Shown one piece after another: positions 1 to 8,207 of a DNA stretch of 49,547 nucleotides. The first letter of the stretch is position 1. Every line of letters begins with the position of its first letter. The notes beneath the pieces were generated by a model. It did not search any database and had not been told where the DNA came from. It saw only the letters and a list, made by a program, of their open reading frames with translations. The translations under genes and the position numbers were made by a program. Source of the DNA: Alphaproteobacteria bacterium (lineage in GTDB: Bacteria; Pseudomonadota; Alphaproteobacteria; Rhodobacterales; Rhodobacteraceae); assembly GCA_030427145.1 (NCBI GenBank), contig JAUHWT010000026.1:1-49547 (forward strand), written 5' to 3'.

Positions 1-225
1 CTGTGGCCCGGTCGCTGGCACATTATGGGATTGTGCTGGAGCCAGGCCAGATCACCTGGACCGACGCCCTGGAGCCGCGAGTATCACGGATGCCTACTTT
101 GCACATGTCCTGAAACCAAAAATGCCAAGTGTGCCTGACGGTACGTAGGGCCCGATTGGAAACGGAGCCGTCCGCGCCAATAGTAAACTGACATGGACAG
201 GAAAGACCGCCGTAGGCCGATCCGC
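1..225. other. No confident gene in left edge
   Basis: No open frame here runs far enough to support a gene. A short forward stretch (frame 3, about positions 3-80) reads VARSLAHYGIVLEPGQI, which faintly recalls the C-terminal part of 2-keto-4-pentenoate hydratase-type enzymes, but it soon runs out of frame. I read this as degraded coding DNA continuous with the broken ABC gene to its right. Confidence 0.4.
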
Positions 226-493
226 TTAGCGCAGCCTATTTTCAGAGCCGGCATCAAAGATGCATCGCGTCCGCCGGATCAAAATCAACCAGCACTCCGG
301 TCTCTTCCGCGATTGCCTCATCGCCCCTGGTCTCGACAACGATGCGTTCACCTGTGGGAGTGTTCAGATAATCGTAAGCGACTCCGCCCATCCGCTCCCG
401 AATGTCGACCTTGACCGGAGAATCTCCTGCACGCACCGACAGATGCTGGGGGCGCAGGCCAACTATTACTTCGGAGCCCTCACTTGGGAGATC
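226..493 (-). pseudogene. ABC transporter ATPase, C-terminal (TOBE) remnant
   Basis: The reverse strand encodes the last ~89 residues of a MalK/UgpC-type ABC ATPase. It starts abruptly at DLPSEGSEVIVGLRPQHL, the usual entry into the C-terminal TOBE/regulatory domain. It continues through a strand rich in VDIRERMGG and ends with VDFDPADAMHLFDAGSENRLR and a TAA stop. The nucleotide-binding domain (Walker A, signature, Walker B) is absent, and an in-frame TAG lies just upstream at 512-514. The fragment is therefore a 5'-deleted relic. It could once have belonged to a sugar or polyol importer, but nothing else of that operon remains here. Confidence 0.75.
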
Positions 494-849
494 TGCTCGA
501 CGGACAGATCGCTACCGCACTTGGCGGGAAATCGACAGAGGAACCAAATCTTCTCGCACGTTTGGCCAAGGAGCGCAGAATCTTCGAAACTTTCTTTTTC
601 GAAAGCTTTGCCGGCGTCATTGCCGATATCGATCGGAAAATCGAAGAACATACGGTGCACGGATGGGAAACCCATCCAGCTTGGGATGAGAATGGAAATG
701 AAAGCTTCATGGACGTCCCGGCGAGCGAGATGCTGCCGGAAGCTGAAGCCCTGGCCATAGCGTCCCAACCACTCCGTGAAATGCGCGATTTTATCGCGCG
801 GATTCACGATTTGCGCGCCGCGTCCACTGCAGTCGCCGCACTTGGCTGA
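484..849 (+). CDS. Hypothetical protein, possibly truncated
   Basis: This 121-residue frame uses a TTG start without a convincing ribosome binding site, and its first codons overlap the ABC relic on the other strand. The reading frame may thus be the 3' part of a gene cut at about position 490. The sequence is acidic and looks helical (ERRIFETFFFESFAGVIADI), with a Trp/His-containing segment HGWETHPAWDENGNESF in the middle and an Ala-rich tail. I do not recognise a family. There is no signal peptide or membrane segment. The balanced composition argues for a real, perhaps inactive, coding sequence rather than a shadow frame. Confidence 0.35.
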   Translation: MGDLLDGQIATALGGKSTEEPNLLARLAKERRIFETFFFESFAGVIADIDRKIEEHTVHGWETHPAWDENGNESFMDVPASEMLPEAEALAIASQPLREMRDFIARIHDLRAASTAVAALG

Positions 850-986
850 AACATCCGTCACTGCCCGGTGAAGTTTTACCGGACAGGATCATCCTCGCAG
901 GCTCCCGCCTACGCTCCCCGCCCGGCAGGTCCGGGCGGCTTGACGGTCCGCCATTCTGGCGCACCACAACCCGAGGGGGTCCTCAC

Positions 987-1340
987 ATGAAAATGGAACC
1001 ATTCTCTGTTTCGCAGTCGGCTTTGCCGCAACTGCATGTCCGGCTGACCCGGTCTCAGCGAACGCTGATCGCCGAAGCGCAGCGTATCTTGCTGCATTAC
1101 AGCGAAGACATCATCGCGCATTGCGCGGCCGTCGCCGGCACCGCGGGCGCGAAAGTCGCCGATGAGGTCTGCAACATGCTGCTCTGGCGTCGCATGCCAC
1201 CTGAGACCTGGCCGCTCCCACGTCTTCTCCACCTGCTGTCCCAGACATCACCGGCACCCGGCACCGCCGAAAGGGCCGCACTACCGCGCGAGGCATTCGA
1301 CAATATTGTTCAAGATATCGAGCGGTTGAAGGCGCTATAG
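987..1340 (+). CDS. Hypothetical protein, 117 aa
   Basis: ATG start preceded by a G-rich stretch (gagggggtcc) about 5 bases upstream that could serve as ribosome binding site. The protein is small, without signal peptide or membrane segment, and has a helical middle part (RSQRTLIAEAQRILLHYSED) and a Pro-rich region around residues 70-95. No family is recognised. It lies in a region of decayed genes, 15 bases before another unknown frame, so the two may be a co-transcribed pair or both remnants. Nothing in the sequence suggests a function. Confidence 0.4.
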   Translation: MKMEPFSVSQSALPQLHVRLTRSQRTLIAEAQRILLHYSEDIIAHCAAVAGTAGAKVADEVCNMLLWRRMPPETWPLPRLLHLLSQTSPAPGTAERAALPREAFDNIVQDIERLKAL

Positions 1341-1355
1341 TTTCTCTACGAAACT

Positions 1356-1661
1356 GTGGCCGTTTACGAATTCGATCATCTGATAGATGCGCGGGGTCAG
1401 GCTGCTTTGTCGCTTGCCGACCTCAGCGTTCCCAGCCTGTCACAAGGCGGCATTTTCGATCCAGAGTCCCTGCGCGTCACTTACGATTGTTGTTCGGAAT
1501 CAAAAATCACCTGCGCCGCGATTCCGGTGCTTTCAAAGCACAACCCGTTCGTTCAGGGGCTCGAGAATGTCGAGGCGCTCGGACGGCGGGCGGCAGACAC
1601 TACGCTAACGGCAATAGCGGCGCCGAAGTCCGCTCAAACGAAACCGGGCGACAAACGATAG
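1356..1661 (+). CDS. Hypothetical protein, 101 aa
   Basis: Open frame with a GTG start and no clear ribosome binding site. The first ~70 residues have ordinary protein composition, with a Cys pair (YDCCSESKITC) near the middle; the tail is Ala/Lys-rich and probably disordered. It follows the 117-aa frame by 15 bases, which would allow translational coupling. No family is recognised. It could also be a non-functional remnant. Confidence 0.28.
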   Translation: MAVYEFDHLIDARGQAALSLADLSVPSLSQGGIFDPESLRVTYDCCSESKITCAAIPVLSKHNPFVQGLENVEALGRRAADTTLTAIAAPKSAQTKPGDKR

Positions 1662-1946
1662 CCCTGTGCCCACCGGCGTTGACCATCAACGGTGGCCTCG
1701 GGTTGCCGTGAAACTTCCAGAAGAGAGGCTCAAGCTGCGCCATCCGCGCCATCTGCGCATCTTGAGCCCAGAATAGACCCGGACATGATCACCGTTCGTT
1801 TTCGATCCGTGAGTCGTGATCCAGTCGAAAATCAATGAGTCCTGACCTCGAGGAGGATGTCGCGCACATTCCCGTTCACGTCCAACGCCTTCCGGTGCCG
1901 GTGTATCCGGCCCCAAGTCCGAACGACCTCCTCATCGAGATTTGGT
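1662..1946. other. Intergenic, no feature recognised
   Basis: About 285 bases between the small unknown frames and the end of the LysR gene. The frames that cross it are short and contain no recognisable protein. I see no strong hairpin followed by a T-run and no repeat. Confidence 0.5.
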
Positions 1947-2840
1947 CTACTGTTGAAACATGCCTGGCGTTCCGCCCGCCATGTTGTTGAGCCAGCGAAA
2001 AAACCGTACGGAGCGGGCCTTGGCCTGTTGTTCAGTCGAAATTTCCAGCCAGTAGCCGTTAGGGCCTTCCACCATTGTGGGCGAGATCTGAACCAGGCTG
2101 CCAGCGTCGAGCTCATATTCGATCATGTTACGATCCACCACGGCGACGCCGACCGAGTTTTTGGCAGCCTGTATGGCGAGCTCAAGTGACGCAAATTCCA
2201 TGGATGCCCCGGTGGGCAGGTCCGGGTGATTTGGCTCGAGGGCCTGCCAGTCCTCCCACAGCGGGAAGCGGACACCCTTGTCGAAAACGTGTAAAAGGCA
2301 GCCGTTGCGCATGGCTTCCCGGTCCTCGAAAAGCTCACGGGAGCAGACGGCGACATGCTGTTCGACGAACAACTGAACATGGTCCGTTCCTGGCGCCGGA
2401 TGCGAACCGAACCGGATAACGCAGTCCATATGGATGTTGGGCCGTGGCCCGGTGTGGACGGCCAGTTCGACACCTGGGAACCGCAAAGGGTATTTCGACA
2501 GACGCCGGGACAACCACCGTGAAGCCAACGTAGGGGGCGCCAACAGGTTTATCTTTTGACGCCGGAAAGACCCGGTCGCATCGTTCACCGCATCTTCCAG
2601 AAGGCCGAAGGTCGCGAAGATCCGTTGGTGAAAGGCCCGGCCTTCCGGAGTAAGCGCGATGCTGTTTCCGACGCGGTGGAAGAGCCTGAAATCCAGCGAG
2701 TCTTCCAGCGCCCTGATCTGTCTGCTGACAGCGCTTTGGGTGACTCCAAGCTGCCCCGCCGCGGCCGTGACGCTCAGGCAGTCGCCGACAACCGAAAACG
2801 CCCGAAGCGAGGTGAGGCTGGGAGAGTTTTTTAAGGTCAT
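1947..2840 (-). CDS. LysR-family transcriptional regulator
   Basis: A 297-residue protein of normal LysR length. Residues 8-67 form the winged helix-turn-helix (SLTSLRAFSVVGDCLSVTAA, then LGVTQSAVSRQIRALEDSL), close to the GcvA/AmpR type. Residues ~95-290 form the two-lobed effector-binding domain (KINLLAPPTLASRWLSRRL, then the FGSHPAPGTDHVQLFVEQ region). It is transcribed away from the methyltransferase operon starting at 3120 across 279 bases, the usual arrangement for a LysR protein controlling its divergent neighbour. The likely role is sensing a methylated amine, betaine or sulfonium compound, or a breakdown product; this is inferred from position only. Confidence 0.9.
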   Translation of the reverse strand: MTLKNSPSLTSLRAFSVVGDCLSVTAAAGQLGVTQSAVSRQIRALEDSLDFRLFHRVGNSIALTPEGRAFHQRIFATFGLLEDAVNDATGSFRRQKINLLAPPTLASRWLSRRLSKYPLRFPGVELAVHTGPRPNIHMDCVIRFGSHPAPGTDHVQLFVEQHVAVCSRELFEDREAMRNGCLLHVFDKGVRFPLWEDWQALEPNHPDLPTGASMEFASLELAIQAAKNSVGVAVVDRNMIEYELDAGSLVQISPTMVEGPNGYWLEISTEQQAKARSVRFFRWLNNMAGGTPGMFQQ

Positions 2841-2958
2841 GGAGCACTGTTCTCCCGGATGCGATCATCATGCATTTTAGTCCACTGCCCTGCAATAGCC
2901 ATTACAAAAATGAATGAGCGTTCCTAATGGTCATTTGTCTCAATCGAAAAACTGGTCA

Positions 2959-2971
2959 CAGATCTGATCTG
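2959..2971. promoter_or_regulatory. CAGATC-T-GATCTG inverted repeat, candidate LysR site
   Basis: A 13-base inverted repeat (CAGATC, one central base, GATCTG) lies in the divergent space between the LysR gene and the MttB-like gene, about 150 bases upstream of the latter. It does not follow the classic T-N11-A spacing exactly, so it is only a candidate operator. Confidence 0.25.
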
Positions 2972-3119
2972 GCAGTTCCCAATAGGAAAGGCGTCGGTTC
3001 CATGAATCATTTCAGGGGCGAGTGTAACAGCTCTCACGCGGCGGTATTGGATGATGCGGGCGGAGCCGGGTCAACTTATGCGGGTCGAGGCAACTCCTCC
3101 GTAGTGAAAGGGTCTTCGT

Positions 3120-4679
3120 ATGGCCAATGACCAGATGGTGCAGGTGGCGCATGGACGGCGTGGGCGTCGCCGTCAGAATGGAGTATCCGCTCCGGCACTC
3201 GTGCAGCGTCCGTTCAGACGGCTTGCACTGCCCTATCCGCCGGTCACTCTGATTTCTGAGGACCAGGTCGAATACATACACCAGGCATCCCTGAAACTGC
3301 TTTCGGAAACTGGTCTGGATGTGCTGCATCAGGGAGCCCGCGCCATTATGAAAAAGGCGGGGGCCGACGTCAGGGAGGGTGAACCGCGTGTGCGTTTTGA
3401 CCCCGCTCTAATCGTCGAAGTGATTGCAACCGTGCCGTCGGAGTTCACGCTGCATGCCAGAAATCCTCGGCATACCGTCACCATGGGCGGGAACAGCGTT
3501 GTCTTCAACATGATGGCGAGCGCGCCGAACTGTTCGGATACCGACCAGGGCAGGCGCGCGGGAAACCGGGAGGATTACCGCAATTTCCTGCGCCTGGCCC
3601 AGATGCACAATGTCCTCCACGTCACGGGCGGTTATCCGGTGGAGCCCGTGGATATTCACGCCTCGATCCGGCATCTGGACTGCATTCAGGATTACATCAC
3701 TCTGACCGACAAGGCCTACTGCATCTACTCGCTTGGGGAGGAGCGCGTTTCGGATGCAATGGAGATGACACGGATTGCCCATGGACTGACCCGCGAAGAG
3801 TTGCGTGACCGGGCCTGCGTGTTTTCGATCATTAATACGAACTCTCCGCTCCAACTCGACATTCCGATGATGCAGGGCGTGATGGCCATGGCTGAAATGG
3901 GTCAGCCTGTTGTCATCACGCCGTTTACGCTGGCAGGGGCGATGGCGCCGATTACGATTGCAGGTGCAGTGACGCTACAAAATGCCGAAGCCCTGGCGGC
4001 CGTGTCCCTGAGCCAAATGGTCCAGCCGGGCGCACCGGTCGTCTATGGAGGCTTTACTTCCAATGTGGACATGAAAACCGGATCGCCGGCCTTCGGCACG
4101 CCGGAATACATGAAAGCCCAGCATATCGGCGGGCAGTTGGCGCGGCGCTATGGCATTCCCTATCGCTCCTCAAATGTGTGTGCCGCCAATACGGTGGATG
4201 CGCAGGCGGCCTATGAGGCGGTCTTCTCCCTTTGGGGCGCCATCAATGGGGGCGCCAACATGCTCATGCACGGAGCGGGATGGCTCGAAGGAGGACTGTG
4301 CTGCTCTTATGAGAAGATCATGCTTGATATAGACCTTCTGCAGATGGTTTCCGAGTTCCTTCAGCCGGTTTCGACCGGTCGGGACGATCTGGCGCTGGAC
4401 GCAATCAATGAGGTCGGACCGGCGGGTCATTTCTTTGGCACTGATCACACCCAGGCGCGATACCGCGACGCATTTTATTCCCCGATTCTGAGCGACTGGC
4501 GGAATTTCGAAACCTGGTCCGAGGCCGGATCGCCGATCGCGATCGAACGGGCAAACGCGGAATGGAAAAACCGTCTTGCCGCCTACGAGGCGCCGCCGCT
4601 CGACCCTGCGATTCGAGAGGAGCTTGATGCCTTTGTCACCAGGCGAAAGGCCGAGGGTGGCGCGGCCACTGATTTTTGA
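3120..4679 (+). CDS. MttB-family (non-pyrrolysine) methyltransferase
   Basis: This 519-residue protein matches the trimethylamine/betaine methyltransferase family (MttB superfamily) in length and in conserved stretches such as LTDKAYCIYSLG, INTNSPLQLD, VVITPFTLAGAMAPIT, APVVYGGFTSNVDMKTGSP and the C-terminal GHFFGTDHTQARYRDAFYSP. The frame has no internal amber codon, so it is the non-pyrrolysine type, whose characterised members (MtgB type) demethylate glycine betaine, proline betaine or carnitine onto a corrinoid protein. An AAAGGG element precedes the ATG. It is the first gene of an operon with the FAD/GcvT dehydrogenase 38 bases downstream. No corrinoid protein gene is visible nearby, which leaves the methyl acceptor open. 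The substrate is inferred to be a quaternary ammonium or sulfonium compound. Confidence 0.88.
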   Translation: MANDQMVQVAHGRRGRRRQNGVSAPALVQRPFRRLALPYPPVTLISEDQVEYIHQASLKLLSETGLDVLHQGARAIMKKAGADVREGEPRVRFDPALIVEVIATVPSEFTLHARNPRHTVTMGGNSVVFNMMASAPNCSDTDQGRRAGNREDYRNFLRLAQMHNVLHVTGGYPVEPVDIHASIRHLDCIQDYITLTDKAYCIYSLGEERVSDAMEMTRIAHGLTREELRDRACVFSIINTNSPLQLDIPMMQGVMAMAEMGQPVVITPFTLAGAMAPITIAGAVTLQNAEALAAVSLSQMVQPGAPVVYGGFTSNVDMKTGSPAFGTPEYMKAQHIGGQLARRYGIPYRSSNVCAANTVDAQAAYEAVFSLWGAINGGANMLMHGAGWLEGGLCCSYEKIMLDIDLLQMVSEFLQPVSTGRDDLALDAINEVGPAGHFFGTDHTQARYRDAFYSPILSDWRNFETWSEAGSPIAIERANAEWKNRLAAYEAPPLDPAIREELDAFVTRRKAEGGAATDF

Positions 4680-4717
4680 GATGCGCCGTGACATGGTGAC
4701 TTGAGGAATACCGGGAC

Positions 4718-7168
4718 ATGCCGACCATTCAGACCGATGAGTTTACAGCCGGAAGAAAATTGCCGTCACACGCCAAAGTCGTAGTCATTGGTGGCGGTGT
4801 TGTCGGCTGCTCCATCCTGTTCCATCTGGCCAAATTCGGCTGGAAAGATGCGGTGCTGCTGGAAAGGAACGAGCTGACATCCGGCTCCTCATGGCATGCG
4901 GCGGGGGGCATTCACACCATCAGTTCGGATCCGAACATCTCACGGCTGCAATCCTATACGATCAATCTCTACAGGGAGATCGAGGAACTTTCCGGTCAGT
5001 CGGTTGGCCTGCATCAGACAGGTGGGTTTTATGCTGCATCCACGCGGGAATGGTATGACTTCCTGAAAGGTGAGCGGTCCAAAGCGCGTTACATGGGGTT
5101 GGATCAGGAATTCATTTCCCCCAGGGAATTGGCCGAGCGTCACCCGCTGATAGATCCGGATCACTATCATGCGGTTCTGTGGGACGCACAAGACGGCCAT
5201 CTGGACCCGTCCGGGACGACCTACGCGTTTGCCAAAGCCGCGAGGGTCCACGGAGCCCGGTATTTCACCCATTGTGGTGTCACCGGTATGAAGCAGCGCC
5301 CCAACGGCAGCTGGGACATCGTCACGCCCAAAGGCATGATCAATGCTGAGTATGTGGTGAACTGCGGCGGTCTGTGGGCGCGTGAGGTGGGCCACATGGC
5401 GGGTGTCCATCTACCCGTACAACCGATGGAGCATCATTACCTTATTACCGAGCGGATGGATGAGGTGATAAATTTCGGCCGGCAACTGCCACATGGCATC
5501 GACTTCGAGGCCAATGTATACTGTCGTCAGGAAGGTCAGGGCATGTTGCTGGGCACCTATGAAGCCCAGGCAACCCCCTGGAAGATCGGCGGCACTCCAT
5601 GGGATTTCGGTCACGAATTGCTGCCGCCGGATCTTGATCGCGTGGCGGATCGCCTGGAAACCGCTTTCGAGCGTCTTCCTGCCATGGCCAATGCCGGGAT
5701 CAAGGATGTGATCAACGGTCCCTTTACCTTTGGCCCGGATGGCAATCCGCTAATCGGTCCCGTTCCAGGTATGAGGAACTATTGGGTAGCCGTTGGCGTC
5801 ATGGCGGGCTTTTGCCAGGGCGGCGGCGTGGGCCTGACACTTGCGGAATGGTTGATCGACGAGGAGCCATCGATTGATGTGTGGGCGATGGATGTCGCGC
5901 GTTTTGGTGAGTTCGCGACACCTGACTGGGGCACGATCAAATCGTCGGAAAACTACGAACGCCGCTTCGTCATGACCTTCCCGAATGAAACCCTGCCCAA
6001 AGGCCGCAAGCAAAAAACGACCGCGCTCTATGATCGCATGATCGCCAAAGGTGCGGTGATGGATCAGAGCTTCGGCCTCGAACACGTGCTCTGGTTTGCG
6101 GATGGCCCCAACGACGCGCATGAAGTTCCAACCTTTGAGCGCAACCGGTCGCATGACTATGTGGCGCGGGAAATCAAGGCCGTGCGCGAAGCAGTCGGTG
6201 GTATCGAGATCGCCAACTTCGCCAAGCACGAATTCAAGGGCGCGGGTGCGCGCGATTTCCTGAACCACATCCTTGCGGGATACATACCCAAGCCTGGACG
6301 CCTGACGCTGACACCGATGCTTACGCCCAAAGGCAAGCTTTACGGCGATCTGTCGGTGGCTTGCCTCGCCGAGGATCATTTCATGCTGTTCGGGTCGGGG
6401 GCCATGCAGGAGGCGCACCGCCGCTGGTTCGAAAAAGACCTGCCCGCCGGCGTTGCCTACGCCAATGTTTCGGACGACTGGCACGGCATCGCCCTGTCCG
6501 GCCCGAAATCGCGGGAGCTGCTGGCTCGGATCACACGCGACGATGTGTCCAACGAAGCCTTCAGGTTCCGCGACGTGCGGCAGACGTTTGTTGGCGGGGT
6601 GCCGGTGACCCTCAACCGGATCAGCTTCTCCGGCGAGTTGGGCTATGAGATTTACTGCAAGCCGCAATACTTGATACGCCTTGCAGACGCCATCAAAGGG
6701 GCCGGTGCTGATCTGGGCTTTTGCTGGTATGGCGCGCGTGCGCTGCTGTCGATGCGGCTCGAAAAGGGTTGGGGTGTCTGGACTATGGAATACCGCCCGG
6801 ATTTCAACGCGGTCGAATCCGGGATGGATGTCTTCATCAACTGGAAAAAGGACTTTGTCGGCAAAGAGGCAACGCTGAAGGCGCGCGATGAAGGTGTGTC
6901 GCAGAAGCTGGTGACAATGACCATCGACGTCGATGGGATCGACGTCGCCCATGATGAGGCGATCCTGAAAGATGGTGAACCGGTCGGCTACGTAAGCTCG
7001 GGCGGCTATGCGCACCATGTCGGCAAGTCGATGGCAATGGGTTACGTCGTAGCCGAGTTCGCAACGCCGGGAACGACGCTCCAGGTGGAAATTTTGGGCA
7101 ACTTCTACGACGCTCAGGTTCTCTCAGGGCCAATCTACGACGCCAACGGCGCGAACATGCGTTCGTGA
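4718..7168 (+). CDS. FAD-dependent oxidoreductase/GcvT fusion (dimethylglycine/sarcosine dehydrogenase family)
   Basis: The 816-residue protein has two halves. Residues ~20-400 are a D-amino-acid-oxidase-fold FAD domain: dinucleotide motif VVVIGGGVVG (21-30), acidic residue at the end of the second strand (LLERNEL, E49), and SGSSWHAAGG, where H60 sits at the position that binds FAD covalently in dimethylglycine dehydrogenase. Residues ~420-816 are a GcvT-like tetrahydrofolate domain (FSGELGYEIY, ARALLSMRLEKGWGVWTMEY, FVGKEATLKAR). Family members oxidatively remove an N-methyl group and pass it to tetrahydrofolate as 5,10-methylene-THF. Here it would take the product of the MttB-like enzyme. 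The RBS gagg precedes the ATG. Exact substrate unknown. Confidence 0.9.
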   Translation: MPTIQTDEFTAGRKLPSHAKVVVIGGGVVGCSILFHLAKFGWKDAVLLERNELTSGSSWHAAGGIHTISSDPNISRLQSYTINLYREIEELSGQSVGLHQTGGFYAASTREWYDFLKGERSKARYMGLDQEFISPRELAERHPLIDPDHYHAVLWDAQDGHLDPSGTTYAFAKAARVHGARYFTHCGVTGMKQRPNGSWDIVTPKGMINAEYVVNCGGLWAREVGHMAGVHLPVQPMEHHYLITERMDEVINFGRQLPHGIDFEANVYCRQEGQGMLLGTYEAQATPWKIGGTPWDFGHELLPPDLDRVADRLETAFERLPAMANAGIKDVINGPFTFGPDGNPLIGPVPGMRNYWVAVGVMAGFCQGGGVGLTLAEWLIDEEPSIDVWAMDVARFGEFATPDWGTIKSSENYERRFVMTFPNETLPKGRKQKTTALYDRMIAKGAVMDQSFGLEHVLWFADGPNDAHEVPTFERNRSHDYVAREIKAVREAVGGIEIANFAKHEFKGAGARDFLNHILAGYIPKPGRLTLTPMLTPKGKLYGDLSVACLAEDHFMLFGSGAMQEAHRRWFEKDLPAGVAYANVSDDWHGIALSGPKSRELLARITRDDVSNEAFRFRDVRQTFVGGVPVTLNRISFSGELGYEIYCKPQYLIRLADAIKGAGADLGFCWYGARALLSMRLEKGWGVWTMEYRPDFNAVESGMDVFINWKKDFVGKEATLKARDEGVSQKLVTMTIDVDGIDVAHDEAILKDGEPVGYVSSGGYAHHVGKSMAMGYVVAEFATPGTTLQVEILGNFYDAQVLSGPIYDANGANMRS

Positions 7169-7174
7169 CAGGGG

Positions 7175-8182
7175 ATGGGAATTATGGCGCGACCGGAAAG
7201 AGGCATGAAAGCGGTGTCCTGCGCGCCGGTTGAAGCGAACCGTTTCGTATTCCTACTGATGCCCGGATTTTCCGCGCTCGAACTGGGTTCGGGAACCGAT
7301 TCACTGGCCGCGGCCAACGAAACTCTGGGCCGGGAGCTGTTTCAATGGGAAACAGCGAGTGAAACGGGCGACAGCGTCGCATCCTCATCCGGTCTTACAG
7401 TGGCGGTAGATGGTGCGTTACCTGAGGTTCAGCGCGGTGAATTCGTAGTTGTCTTCTGCGCCTTTAATTCGCAGATCCATCACAGGTCCGGAAAGGCCGT
7501 GGCCTGGTTACGCCGAGCGGCGCGACAGGGCGCACGGCTGTGCGGTGTGGGAGGCGGTGCCCTGTTTCTCGCCCGCATTGGTATAGCCAGCGAAGGCCGC
7601 ATCAGTGCGCATTGGAAAATGAAACCGGTCTTCGAGGAACGTTATCTGAACCTCGACCCGGCCTGCACGGTTTTTGAAATGACCTCCGATATCGTGTCCT
7701 GTGGCGGAGGCGCCGCCACGCTTGATCTTTTTTTGGAATTGATCCGCCAAAAGGCAGGCCCTGAAACCTCCGACAGGGTCGCGGATCAACTCCTGTGCGG
7801 GTCCGTGCGCGACGGGCACTGCCGTCAGAGCAATTCCAGCCTGTCCGGCATGAAAAACAGAAACGAAAAGTTATCCAAAGCGATTGCGAATATACAGGAA
7901 TACCTGGACGAGCCGGTTTCACCGTCCATCATTGCCAGCCAGGTTGGAATATCCACGCGACAACTTGAAAGACTGTTCAGACGCTACCTGGGGGTCAGCC
8001 CGAAGACCTACATGATGACCCTGAGACTCGAAAGAGCACGGACCCTTCTTCAGCAAACACCAATGCGGGCTATCGATGTTGCCACGGCCTGCGGTTTCTC
8101 AACGCAGAGCCTGTTTTCCAAACGATACAAACAGCACTTCGGAAAATCGCCCTGTGACGAAAGGGTCGTTTTATCGCGATGA
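7175..8182 (+). CDS. GlxA/CdhR-type AraC regulator (DJ-1/PfpI + HTH)
   Basis: The 335-residue protein has an N-terminal glutamine-amidotransferase-like (DJ-1/PfpI) sensor domain (VFLLMPGFSALELGSGTDSL at ~26-45; GARLCGVGGGALFLARIG near residue 120, with Gly where true amidotransferases carry a catalytic Cys). A C-terminal AraC double helix-turn-helix covers ~230-330 (VGISTRQLERLFRRYLGVSP; IDVATACGFSTQSLFSKRYK). This architecture is shared by the Pseudomonas regulators GbdR, CdhR and SouR, which control glycine betaine, carnitine and sarcosine breakdown. That fits its place 6 bases after a dimethylglycine-dehydrogenase-like gene and 25 bases before dddP. It probably activates this operon in response to a methylated compound. 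Confidence 0.9.
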   Translation: MGIMARPERGMKAVSCAPVEANRFVFLLMPGFSALELGSGTDSLAAANETLGRELFQWETASETGDSVASSSGLTVAVDGALPEVQRGEFVVVFCAFNSQIHHRSGKAVAWLRRAARQGARLCGVGGGALFLARIGIASEGRISAHWKMKPVFEERYLNLDPACTVFEMTSDIVSCGGGAATLDLFLELIRQKAGPETSDRVADQLLCGSVRDGHCRQSNSSLSGMKNRNEKLSKAIANIQEYLDEPVSPSIIASQVGISTRQLERLFRRYLGVSPKTYMMTLRLERARTLLQQTPMRAIDVATACGFSTQSLFSKRYKQHFGKSPCDERVVLSR

Positions 8183-8207
8183 GGTCGGACGCTTGCGTGG
8201 GGATGAA

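Noticed and set aside
3-80. A hydratase-like peptide (VARSLAHYGIVLEPGQI) at the very left edge
   Set aside because: Too short and frame-broken to support a gene call; noted only as possible degraded sequence.
3120-4679. Pyrrolysine-containing MttB
   Set aside because: The frame is open without any in-frame TAG, and no pyl genes are present.
5750-7018. A 422-codon open frame antisense to the FAD/GcvT gene
   Set aside because: It is the mirror of a clearly conserved gene in high-G+C DNA; its translation is Arg/His-rich without recognisable motifs.
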